Source of the DNA: Paenibacillus auburnensis
Lineage (GTDB): Bacteria; Bacillota; Bacilli; Paenibacillales; Paenibacillaceae
NCBI RefSeq assembly: GCF_927798115.1
Contig: NZ_CAKMMG010000002.1
Coordinates: forward strand, 186,001-250,000
Direction of reading: 5' to 3'
Length of the DNA stretch: 64,000 nt
Shown here: piece after piece, positions 38,001 to 45,599 of the stretch
How positions within the stretch are numbered: position 1 is the stretch's first letter
Layout of the letters: every line of letters begins with the position of its first letter
Notes under the pieces: model-generated
Seen by the model: the letters and a program-made list of their open reading frames with translations, nothing else
What the model was told of the DNA's origin: nothing
Database searches by the model: none
Position numbers and translations under genes: made by a program

Positions 38001-41000
38001 TGTTATGGTGACATCAGGGTTATGGTAGACCACAGCTGATTCACCGTTCACTGTATTTTTCGGATCCGTCAGCTCTTCGGTAACACCCTCCTTGGTAATC
38101 AGGAAGGTATACTTGTAGATCCCTTCTTCCACACCTGTCAGTACATAAGTAAACCATTCGTTTTGAGCATCATAAACCATCGGATATTCGGTGCCGTTCA
38201 CCTTAACAGCGGCTTTCTCAATACCTTCCTGGCTTCCGCTGCGGAACAGCGCATCATCACGGTACATGAAGGTTATTGTTCCGTCCTTCATCACCGGACC
38301 GCTTATAAATGGCTTAATGTCCAGCTCCTTCACCTGACTGGTAACAATAACCTTGGTGAATTGCTCGCCTGCGGTCAGTGGAATAACACGGTCATCCGGA
38401 TAATCCTGTTTGCCAGTATTCCAGTCTGTGCCTTTTCGGAGCACAAAACCTACACTTGTAGCATTCTGTGCTACTTCAATCAGCACGCTGGCCTTGCCGT
38501 CTTTGAAGGTCGTGAAATCAATCTGGTCATTCTTGGCACCTGTGTTCCAGACCCAGATGTTCCAGTCCGTATAATCCTTGTCATCGCGGACATAGGTAAA
38601 TTCAACATAGCGCTTGTTGTCTACAGCCTCTTTGACTACTTTAACGGTTACAGCCGCGGAACGCCCGCCGTAGGAGATCGTAATCGTAGCCGTTCCGGCT
38701 TTTATCCCTGTAACTACACCTTTACTATTTACGGCTGCCACATCCGGTTTATCGGAAACATAGACTGCAGTGTTCGTAATATTACGTTTGCTGCCGTCAT
38801 CATATTTGGCATAGACAGCCGACTGGTGCGTGGTGCCGATCTGGAGGGAGTAGTCCGTACTGTCTGCTTCCACAGAAGTGAAGACTGCTGCCGCAGCATC
38901 CATCCGGATAATTACGGCCGTCAAGGGTTGCAGCTGAATTGAATTAGCGGTCAGTGTAAACCCGCTCTGGTCCTGAGCCGGGATAGCTGTGGTTCCCGCT
39001 TCATCGTTATCGGCAAGCACCGTTCCACCGGTCAAATTCTCAGACAGCGAAAGGGTTCTTGCTTCATCGTCTCCGTTAACAAAGACATAATAGATGCCTG
39101 TTCCGTCTGTTGCTTTGTTCTTATAGCCGATCACCAGATCAGTCGCTTTTACTTCCGGTGCCTGGATCAGCGTAACATTGGAATCGACCATGCTCTTGTC
39201 ACCCAGACGGAACGCATCTGTGGATCTTCTGAGCTCAATGAGCCCTGCAGTATAATCTTTGGTCGTGTTTTGTACCGGGAAGCTCACTTTATCCGTTGCT
39301 TTGGCCCAGTCAAACTTGTTGATAGCATCAGAGGAATCATAAGAATCGTGGATAAAGTAGCCAAAAGACTTGCCTGAGGCATCCTTCATCTCGGTATATT
39401 TCTGCTCGGGTACGCCATTACCCAGCCACTGCTTCGTACGGCCATATTCTTGACCCGCCTGCAGGAAAGCCGTTCCCTGTGACGTCAGCTCCAGCGTGTT
39501 GCCAAGCCTGATCCGCTGCTGGATTTCCAGCTCATTCGCGGGAATCGACGGGTCCTTTTTAATCGACTGTGCAATAACATCATGCAGCGTCAGATTATCA
39601 TGGGCTTCGATATACGGCACTACATCACCCGGATCATCGGCAGGAATGTTAGACGGCTGTGCCTTGATATTATTCAGGATGGTCGTAATGGAACGCGCAC
39701 CGCCTGTGATGAATCTCGGCTCTCCTTCCGAACCAAAGCCTGATTTCAATTCATTGCGGAATTCATCGGAGAACACGCCGACGCTGTCCGTTTTGTCCAT
39801 CCACTGCTGATCGGCACCCTTGCCTGCAAGCGACGGATCGGAAGCTGCACCGCCAAAGGTGACCCAGCCTTCTCCGATAAACAGTGCCTTAGGATTGATC
39901 GCCGCCGCAGCATCATAAGCCGCCTGCACCGCATCCTGCGTTGCATCGCCCATCATATCCCAGCGCATACCGTCTATTTTGTATTCGCTGAACCAGTATT
40001 TGACGGAATCCACCATCAGCTTCTCCGCCATTTTGTGATTCGTTGCCAGGTTGTTGCCGAAACCGCCGATAAAGTTGCCGCCCGCATCCTGGAACGCATA
40101 ATAGTTTGGCACGATATCGTTCAGGAATTCCTTCTTCGCCATATGCGTATACACAACGTCCAGAATGACACCCATTCCGGCTTCATGTACAGCATCAATG
40201 AGGCCTTTCAGTTCCTTGATCCGCTCTTCGGGATCTGCCGGATTCTGTGAATAGGCACCATCCGGGGAGAAATAGCTCTGCGGATCATATCCCCAGTTGT
40301 ACTCATTGTTTTGGGCCGAATAGGCCGTTTCTCTTTGATTCATTTTCGTCTCATCCCCGTAATACCAAGCCATTACCGGGAGCAGCTGAATGTGGGTAAC
40401 ACCCAGAGATTTAATATAATCGAGTTTCTTGGCAAAAGCGGCATAGGAGCCCCAGCGTTCGCCGTCCAGGCTGCTCTCAATGGATACATCAGACGTGAAG
40501 TCGCGCAAATGCACCTCATAAATAACGGCATCCTCACGTTTCTCGTAACCTGCAATATCCGCTGCATGGTAACTGTCTGGATTAGTCCGGCTCAGGTCAA
40601 CGATCGCCGCTTTGCCGACGGTATCTCCGTCCGCACCTGCTGCGCCTGTAGTATCAACGGTGAATACGGCCATTGATTTGGCATAAGGATCTAGTACCTG
40701 CTTCATGACCCCGTTATTCGTTACCTCATACTGGTAGTAGTAGCCGCGGACATCCTGCTCACCACTTACTCCTGTAATATCGGAGGACGTCAGCTCTGCT
40801 GACCAGACTCCTTGCTCCCCCTTGGTCAGGCTTACCCGGCCGACAACTTCGGCTGAGTTGGACTTATTGTACACATTCGCCACAACCGTGCTGGCCATAG
40901 GTGCCCATAGCTTCAGCGTGGCCGATTTGTCAGCCGCATGATAGGTCGCTCCAAGGTCATCACCTGTGTAATTGTACATCTCATCAAGCATTCTCCAGCC

Positions 41001-42680
41001 GCTGGAAGCGGATACGGTTTTGCCGGAATAAGTAATGCTAAGCGGTGTTTTATCCAGATTAAAAGTTGCGGTATCGAGTTCAATGGATGTAGTGCTTGTA
41101 ATCTTCACGGCAGACACAGGGACGGTTGCCCCTTCTTTGTCCTTCACCGTGATCGCACTCTTGAGTGCCGCAGCATCCAGACCATCGGTCAAAGTAAACC
41201 CGAGCAGGATTTTACTGGCAGACAGCACTTCCGCCGATACCAGTCCCACCGGTTGTTCGCCGAACGGAGAGACATAAACATTATTATCGCCTTCTTTGAT
41301 CCACAGCTGATTGTAGCGGTCCAGCAGGCTAAAAGCTTTGTCACCGCCGTCCTTATCTCCGTTTGAAGGCTTCACCACGAGGAAACCGAGCTTCTTCGCA
41401 TTGTCTTTCAACGTGATATCGGTATATGCACCAAAGTGATCCACATGCTCCGCCAGAAAAGGAACTGCGTCGGACGGCCAGGTGCTTGGCGCTTTTGCCA
41501 CATCCTCCCACAGCCATAATCCGTAGTCGCTCTGCTTATTATCTGCTCTAATATAGTGGATCCGGACAGTATTCGCAGGTAGAGATACCGGCTCATAAGG
41601 CGTCACCATATCCGAACCTTGTTTGATCCAGATTTCATTGGTTTGCGGAGTATTGATCAGAAAAGTTTTATCTCCTCCGTCTTTAGCTTCATTCGAGCGG
41701 TTAACGACGAGGAAGGAGATTTTTTTGGCGCCGGTTTTGAGCGGAATATCCACATAGGCACCATAGGAATCGGTCTGTCCTTCAGGAAATGCCGTCGCAC
41801 CCGATGGCCAGCCCGCAGAGCCAGCCGCTACATCATCCCACAGCCACAGGCCCTGGTCGGTATAATCACCTGCAGTACGGCTGTAGTGAATCCGGATACT
41901 TCCTTCAGCTATCGGCTTCACGGTTCCCGGATTTACCGGAGCTGTGAATGTAGCATCTACTCCGTGATCCAGCGCATTGTAGCGGAAGGTCACTGGCAGA
42001 TCTGCCGGTAGGTTCAAGTTCAGATTGGTATCAGGATAGGAATGATCTTCGGCCGGAACGGTTCCCGGAACAAAAACCTTGTAAGAATAATCGCCCTTAG
42101 GCAGATTCACTCTATTTTCGTAAACATTATCAAAATTAGTATCGGCAAGCATTGTCTTGGCATCAGCCGCCGAATGATCACTGGCATCCCCCAGTTCTGT
42201 CTGCAGAGAGCCAACCAGCCTTGGCAGCTTATCTTGCGCAAGCGGTGTGTAATACGTGGAATCTGCAATTTTCTTAGTGATGTAGTTGTAATAAAAGGTT
42301 ACGGCTGTCTCGGCAGCAAGTGTAAGAACAATATTGCCGCCATTGTCTTTCCCGCCGGGATTGGTATAGCTGCTGAACCCATAGCTCTCATCCCAGGTGC
42401 CGTTAAGCGCAACCTTGTACTCATAGGTTCCGGCAGGCAATACACCAGAAAACTTATAAGTGCCGTTGTCCGTATACGTCATTTCCGTTACAGTGGCTGC
42501 CGGACTCCAGTCATTCGTAGGATTCGCCTCTGTAGACAATTCCGACTGAAGTGTGCCGACCAGAAATGCCTTGGTTGCAGCAGCCTGCACCTTTGATGCC
42601 GGAAAAGAAAAATAGGAGCACACTAGAACAACAATCATACTGACGGCAAAAGCCTTTTTGCTCCATAAAGCTAACTTCAT
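35100..42680 (-). CDS. Giant S-layer-anchored amylopullulanase with two GH13 catalytic domains
   Basis: 2526 residues. The signal peptide covers about 1-34. Two pullulanase X25-like modules follow (about 36-140, 145-245), then two CBM41 starch-binding modules (about 255-365, 370-475; GLWLWDDV, GLWLWEDV), a linker domain and a CBM48-like domain (about 575-690). The first GH13 is a type I pullulanase: YNWGYDP near 793, catalytic D908 (DGMRWDMMGD), E937 (FIGEGW), D1028 (EAHDN). Next come a Big_2-like domain (about 1268-1345), a third CBM41 and an X45-like module. The second GH13 is an alpha-amylase: D1868 (YFRVDTIKH), E1897 (LVGEYYGG), D1963 (SSHDENG). After a further beta domain, three SLH domains (about 2345-2526) bind the S-layer cell wall polymer. 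It would debranch and cut starch and pullulan at the surface to feed the adjacent importer. AGGGGGGG precedes ATG 42680. Bounds between modules are estimates. Confidence 0.93.
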   Translation of the reverse strand: MKLALWSKKAFAVSMIVVLVCSYFSFPASKVQAAATKAFLVGTLQSELSTEANPTNDWSPAATVTEMTYTDNGTYKFSGVLPAGTYEYKVALNGTWDESYGFSSYTNPGGKDNGGNIVLTLAAETAVTFYYNYITKKIADSTYYTPLAQDKLPRLVGSLQTELGDASDHSAADAKTMLADTNFDNVYENRVNLPKGDYSYKVFVPGTVPAEDHSYPDTNLNLNLPADLPVTFRYNALDHGVDATFTAPVNPGTVKPIAEGSIRIHYSRTAGDYTDQGLWLWDDVAAGSAGWPSGATAFPEGQTDSYGAYVDIPLKTGAKKISFLVVNRSNEAKDGGDKTFLINTPQTNEIWIKQGSDMVTPYEPVSLPANTVRIHYIRADNKQSDYGLWLWEDVAKAPSTWPSDAVPFLAEHVDHFGAYTDITLKDNAKKLGFLVVKPSNGDKDGGDKAFSLLDRYNQLWIKEGDNNVYVSPFGEQPVGLVSAEVLSASKILLGFTLTDGLDAAALKSAITVKDKEGATVPVSAVKITSTTSIELDTATFNLDKTPLSITYSGKTVSASSGWRMLDEMYNYTGDDLGATYHAADKSATLKLWAPMASTVVANVYNKSNSAEVVGRVSLTKGEQGVWSAELTSSDITGVSGEQDVRGYYYQYEVTNNGVMKQVLDPYAKSMAVFTVDTTGAAGADGDTVGKAAIVDLSRTNPDSYHAADIAGYEKREDAVIYEVHLRDFTSDVSIESSLDGERWGSYAAFAKKLDYIKSLGVTHIQLLPVMAWYYGDETKMNQRETAYSAQNNEYNWGYDPQSYFSPDGAYSQNPADPEERIKELKGLIDAVHEAGMGVILDVVYTHMAKKEFLNDIVPNYYAFQDAGGNFIGGFGNNLATNHKMAEKLMVDSVKYWFSEYKIDGMRWDMMGDATQDAVQAAYDAAAAINPKALFIGEGWVTFGGAASDPSLAGKGADQQWMDKTDSVGVFSDEFRNELKSGFGSEGEPRFITGGARSITTILNNIKAQPSNIPADDPGDVVPYIEAHDNLTLHDVIAQSIKKDPSIPANELEIQQRIRLGNTLELTSQGTAFLQAGQEYGRTKQWLGNGVPEQKYTEMKDASGKSFGYFIHDSYDSSDAINKFDWAKATDKVSFPVQNTTKDYTAGLIELRRSTDAFRLGDKSMVDSNVTLIQAPEVKATDLVIGYKNKATDGTGIYYVFVNGDDEARTLSLSENLTGGTVLADNDEAGTTAIPAQDQSGFTLTANSIQLQPLTAVIIRMDAAAAVFTSVEADSTDYSLQIGTTHQSAVYAKYDDGSKRNITNTAVYVSDKPDVAAVNSKGVVTGIKAGTATITISYGGRSAAVTVKVVKEAVDNKRYVEFTYVRDDKDYTDWNIWVWNTGAKNDQIDFTTFKDGKASVLIEVAQNATSVGFVLRKGTDWNTGKQDYPDDRVIPLTAGEQFTKVIVTSQVKELDIKPFISGPVMKDGTITFMYRDDALFRSGSQEGIEKAAVKVNGTEYPMVYDAQNEWFTYVLTGVEEGIYKYTFLITKEGVTEELTDPKNTVNGESAVVYHNPDVTITATVQPQAVTSNENAVVTVKAASAEEVSYQAGYMDLTALGGPAKVQLDMGLMKHTIAVKDTVAAGTKTVPITLIDEYGNSHTGAVTVEVKARTYTGAKLDFDWDEARIYFALTDRFADGDAANNENVDKTHLEAYHGGDFQGMIDHLDYLQELGINTLWITPVVDNIDFNKGIDFGGTQYAYHGYWAKDFTQLDEHLGDMATFKELIEKAHDKGIKIMVDVVLNHAGYGLEAGDSYEGVTAADKARFDGMLRTDNVSADTDPVKGKLAGLPDFKTEDPAVRKQIIDWQTGWLDNARTDRGDTIDYFRVDTIKHVESTTWKAFKNALTAIAPSFKLVGEYYGGTIDGDGGNLQSGQMDGLLDFGFKNAAKNFTDGKITDVDAYLQDRESKLDNTKTMAQFLSSHDENGFLSDYVGGDQGKLMIAAALQITAKGQPVIYYGEELGRSGSNAGDMSKGEFSENRGDMPWDQLTAGQGLHDHYQKLLNIRAQYSKVFSKGTRTKLAGSDDLGYLAFNKQYDNVNVITVINTGKDALTVSIPVPFAAAAVVKDEYSGKTYTVSGDQKVTIDLPGRDEGGTVILAAVPVTLPGSIPGSVPAATPAAGTQTISPDSLKAGKDGKVTIDVAASASSVLLPIQAAAALGTNDLVLHLGELSVTLPSEVLHGLQSSLNGSDAEGAQILFGTAPLQDGAVNSLLSGLNGNNTRVTAASKVYDFSLSVLKKDGTRIPATSFAAPVELTLKFSGNVNTELLGIYFVGDNNSLEYVGGTVNGDQITAEVTHFSKYAALELNKSFKDVPALHWAAQAVKSLSAKQIITGVTASEFKPDVSVTRAEFTALLIRALGIKAEGQASFSDVSGDAWYASYVAAAVSQGIVSGRSADVFAPNAAISREEMAVMVIRALEVKQGKKTSPGSSSVAFTDAGTISSWAADYVNTAAELGLVEGRENKQFAPKAMMTRAESAQVIYKLLAE

Positions 42681-42841
42681 TCCTTCAAGCCCCCCCTAAT
42701 GATGTTTTCCTTCAGTTGCGCGGGTATTGCGTTCATGTTAAATTGACCGTCTCTTCCGGTCGTCCGGCTGCTTAGGCCTGAATAAGCCCACGCCCTCCTT
42801 CTCATATTCGCTGAACGGCTCATTGAAACCAGAGAACATTA

Positions 42842-42857
42842 GCGCAAACGTTTGCAA
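42842..42857 (-). promoter_or_regulatory. LacI-type operator upstream of the amylopullulanase gene
   Basis: The region holds the perfect palindrome GCAAACGTTTGC (42844-42855), the best operator copy in the window, 160 bases before the start codon. Confidence 0.75.
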
Positions 42858-42925
42858 TAAAAGGTTTACTGACCTAAAGTAAACAAACCTTTGTGCGCAC
42901 AGCAAAAATAACCCGAATCAAACAC

Positions 42926-42940
42926 ATGTAAGCGCTTCTA
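42926..42940. promoter_or_regulatory. cre site (CcpA) upstream of the amylopullulanase gene
   Basis: ATGTAAGCGCTTCTA matches the cre consensus WTGNAANCGNWNNCW with one mismatch. Glucose repression is inferred. Confidence 0.6.
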
Positions 42941-43108
42941 AGTTCTGTTAACCATATTATTCCGGAAATTAAAGCGTTGTCAACAGGCATTTTTATTAAT
43001 TGCATGGCAATAAGGCATAGTTATCGCTGAAAATAATTTCATTCCGTTGCACATAGTTGCACAGGATAAAAGGCTCTTAGACCAGTTATTGAAATGATTT
43101 TTCAACAA

Positions 43109-43122
43109 AAACCGTTTGCACA
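43109..43122. promoter_or_regulatory. LacI-type operator half-site
   Basis: AACCGTTTGCACAC carries the CGTTTGC half of the island's operator between the amylopullulanase and regulator genes. Confidence 0.4.
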
Positions 43123-43326
43123 CTTCATTTCGGCTGATTTCCCTTCTCTGGCCATGGCTTTGCTCCCATTCAACCGCTTTTCTCCGGTTCTGCCGAATTC
43201 TCTGTAGAAACATGCAATAATGGGCCGCTTTTCCTTGCTATTCCTCCAAAATCGCCTGTAAACAGCCTGCTGCAGGACTTTCTCTATTTACAATTAACAG
43301 CACTTCGATTAATATTACTTTGTAAA

Positions 43327-43336
43327 GCAAACGGTT
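43327..43336. promoter_or_regulatory. Operator-like site before the LacI-family gene
   Basis: GCAAACGGTT lies 17 bases before the regulator's start codon, a position suited to autoregulation. Confidence 0.45.
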
Positions 43337-43353
43337 CCATGAAGGAGGTTTCT

Positions 43354-44391
43354 ATGACAGTTACCATTAAGGATGTGGCTAAGAAAGCGGGAGTTTCTCC
43401 CTCCACTGTATCCCGGGTGTTGTCAGGCCATCCCAGAATCAGCCTAGAAACTTCCCGTAAAGTTAAAGTAATCATGGAGGAAATGGGCTACACTCCGAAT
43501 ATGATGGCTAAGAGCCTGGTTTCGAAAACGACCAACAGCATTTGTATTATCTTGCCGAAGCCTGCTGAAGAGCTTTTCTCCAATCTCTTCTTTATGGAAT
43601 TGATCCGCGGGATTGTTACCCAGTCCAGCCGATCCGGCTATGATGTACTGATTAGTTCCGGAGCGAACGAGAAGGAAGAGCTGGAGGCTGTCTCCCGCCT
43701 GCTCAAAGGGCGCCGGGTAGACGGCGTTATTCTGCTGTACTCACGTAAAGATGATGCGGTTATTGATTTTCTCGAATCCGGCGGTTATCCCTTTGTCCTT
43801 GTTGGACGAAGCGACCGCTATGAGGATATATTATCCGTGGATAACGATAATGTCATGGCAGCCTTTGACGCTACGAACCATCTGATTTCTATGGGTCATG
43901 AGCGCATCGGCTTTGTCAGCGGGCCGCCTAATCTCATCGTTTCACGCGACCGTCTTGAAGGATACCGCAAAGCTATGCTGAATAGCGGTCTGGAGATGCG
44001 GACGGAATGGATTGTGGAAGGCGAATTTCTGCAGGATAGCGGCTACCGGGCCATGTCATTCTTTATGAATCTCCCGAACCGCCCGACAGCACTCGTTGCC
44101 GTCGATGATATGGTCTCTTTCGGAGTACTGCGTGGTCTGAACGAACTGAAATACAAGGTACCCGAGGATCTGGCGATTGTCAGCTTTAACAACATCCCGC
44201 TCTCGGAGTTGTCCAGCCCGCCGATCAGCAGTATTGACATCGGTATTTATCATCTTGGTTATACGGCCTCCCAGGTGCTGATCCAAAGCATCCAGAAGCC
44301 GGATAATGATGCCGGATATACAAACCGTTTCGTCATTCCCCACCGTTTGATCGTAAGAGAATCTTCTATGTATGCTCCAGGGAAGAAATGA
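43354..44391 (+). CDS. malR: LacI family regulator of alpha-glucan use (MalR-like)
   Basis: 345 residues. The helix-turn-helix is VTIKDVAKKAGVSPSTVSRV at the N-terminus, with the hinge helix NMMAKSLVSK at about 49-58. The periplasmic-binding-like effector domain follows: SICIILPKPAEELFSN, VDGVILLYSRKD, and GYRKAMLNSGLEM, ending MYAPGKK. It lies between the amylopullulanase gene and the phosphorylase genes. Sites like GCAAACGTTTGC, typical of LacI-family operators, surround it. It is likely the local repressor, released by maltose or a maltodextrin (inference). ATG 43354 follows AAGGAGG by 6 bases; an earlier in-frame ATG at 43339 overlaps that site. Confidence 0.9.
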   Translation: MTVTIKDVAKKAGVSPSTVSRVLSGHPRISLETSRKVKVIMEEMGYTPNMMAKSLVSKTTNSICIILPKPAEELFSNLFFMELIRGIVTQSSRSGYDVLISSGANEKEELEAVSRLLKGRRVDGVILLYSRKDDAVIDFLESGGYPFVLVGRSDRYEDILSVDNDNVMAAFDATNHLISMGHERIGFVSGPPNLIVSRDRLEGYRKAMLNSGLEMRTEWIVEGEFLQDSGYRAMSFFMNLPNRPTALVAVDDMVSFGVLRGLNELKYKVPEDLAIVSFNNIPLSELSSPPISSIDIGIYHLGYTASQVLIQSIQKPDNDAGYTNRFVIPHRLIVRESSMYAPGKK

Positions 44392-44403
44392 CCAAGATTC
44401 AAG

Positions 44404-44439
44404 AATAAATGAAGCAGTCCCTTGCTTCATTTATTTTTT
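44404..44439 (+). terminator. Terminator of malR
   Basis: AATAAATGAAGCA and TGCTTCATTTATT form a 13-bp stem with a 6-base loop, followed by TTTT. Confidence 0.85.
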
Positions 44440-44448
44440 CGAATGTTG

Positions 44449-44463
44449 TACAAACGTTTGCGC
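44449..44463 (+). promoter_or_regulatory. LacI-type operator before pgmB-malP
   Basis: TACAAACGTTTGCGC contains the perfect palindrome CAAACGTTTG (44451-44460), between the malR terminator and the pgmB leader repeat. Confidence 0.65.
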
Positions 44464-44524
44464 TAAGTCTGCAGCGTTAAAACAACCTTCATCCATAAGT
44501 ACTTAGCTATACGCTTTCGGTGCG

Positions 44525-44638
44525 AGTTTTGTACGAAGCCATTCAGGAAGCTATGCTCACAAAACTTAAGTTTATGCTTCCGAAGCCAGTTTTGTACGAA
44601 GCCATTCAGGAAGTTATGCTCACAAAACTTTTAGGAGG
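44525..44638 (+). repeat. Tandem 63-base leader repeat ending at a ribosome binding site (copy L3)
   Basis: Two units, starting at 44525 and 44588, share 42 of their first 43 bases. Each has AGTTTTGT and ACAAAACTT as hairpin arms. The first unit continues into AAGTTTATGCTTCCGAAGC; the second runs into TTAGGAGG, the pgmB ribosome binding site. Confidence 0.88.
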
Positions 44639-44644
44639 TTCAAC

Positions 44645-45307
44645 ATGTCAGCAATTAAAGCTTGTCTGTTCGATTTGGACGGCGTGCTCGTCGACACCGC
44701 CAAATATCATTTTATCGCCTGGAGAGAGCTTGCCGAAGAACTCGGATTTGTGTTCACCGAGCAGGACAATGAGCGCCTTAAGGGCGTCAGCCGGGCCGCT
44801 TCCCTGAATATCCTGCTGGAAATCGGCGGACTTGAGATAGACGAAGCGGAAAAAGCACGGCTTGCCGAGCAGAAAAACAACCGCTATGTGGAATACATCG
44901 CCAAAATGGACAGCTCCGAGATTCTGCCTGGTGCATTATCCTTCCTCAAGGAATGCCGTGAAGCCGGAATCAAGGTTGCCCTCGGGTCAGCCAGCAAAAA
45001 TGCGATGACCATCCTGAACAACACCGGCCTGACTCCCTACTTCGATGCGATTATCGACGGTACACATACCAGCGCAGCCAAACCTGATCCTGAGGTATTC
45101 CTGCTGGGTGCCCAGGCGGTATCCGTTCCGGCGGAGCACTGTGTTGTGTTCGAGGATGCAGAAGCAGGAATCCTTGCTGCAACCCGTGCCGGCATGAGCA
45201 GCATCGGCATCGGTTCACCCGAAACGCTGTCTGAAGCGAACTTCGTCGTGCCTTCCCTCGCCCAGATCAGCGTTCCCAAGCTGCAGGAGTTATTTGCTGC
45301 TGTTTGA
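44645..45307 (+). CDS. pgmB: Beta-phosphoglucomutase
   Basis: 220 residues, HAD superfamily. It converts beta-glucose 1-phosphate to glucose 6-phosphate. The nucleophile and acid/base Asp are in CLFDLDGVLVDTAKYHF (D10 and D12 region). The cap domain holds the lysine- and arginine-containing substrate loop (ERLKGVSRAAS), and later motifs are ALGSASKN and AKPDPEVFL plus VVFEDAEAG. ATG 44645 follows TTAGGAGG by 6 bases. It precedes maltose phosphorylase by 292 bases, the classical pairing; a palindromic element lies between. Confidence 0.94.
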   Translation: MSAIKACLFDLDGVLVDTAKYHFIAWRELAEELGFVFTEQDNERLKGVSRAASLNILLEIGGLEIDEAEKARLAEQKNNRYVEYIAKMDSSEILPGALSFLKECREAGIKVALGSASKNAMTILNNTGLTPYFDAIIDGTHTSAAKPDPEVFLLGAQAVSVPAEHCVVFEDAEAGILAATRAGMSSIGIGSPETLSEANFVVPSLAQISVPKLQELFAAV

Positions 45308-45399
45308 TGAATAATAACTACTAACTGTAAGTTATTTCTTCATGCACTACTCTCTTTATAAAAGAACTATCTGTGAGAGAACCGGAGATACGTGATCAG

Positions 45400-45520
45400 C
45401 GGAGAAGGCAAAAGGAATGTGCAGAAGCGCCAGCGTTCGCCTTTGTCCCCGGATGCTTACCTTATAGCCTTCATCTGAGCATCCGGGGACAACAGCGATC
45501 GTAACATCCTTTTGCATTCG
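45400..45520 (+). repeat. Long palindromic intergenic element (copy A)
   Basis: TTGTCCCCGGATGCT (45443-45457) and its exact complement (45478-45492) form a 15-bp stem with a 20-base loop. An outer stem pairs GCAAAAGGAATGT with ACATCCTTTTGC. There is no T tract. It has a relative downstream of malP at 48008-48160. Confidence 0.8.
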
Positions 45521-45599
45521 CAGCGGCCCCACGTAGACCGTACCGTCGAACCCATAGTTCCATTTATATCATCCCTCATTTAAAAGGAGCCAAAAAACA

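Noticed and set aside
37329..38942. Two long plus-strand frames inside the amylopullulanase gene
   Set aside because: They lie opposite conserved GH13 and CBM41 coding sequence and have no start signals.
45400..45520. Rho-independent terminator of pgmB
   Set aside because: The stem is long and perfect but no T tract follows, and a related element occurs in another context, so it is listed as a repeat.
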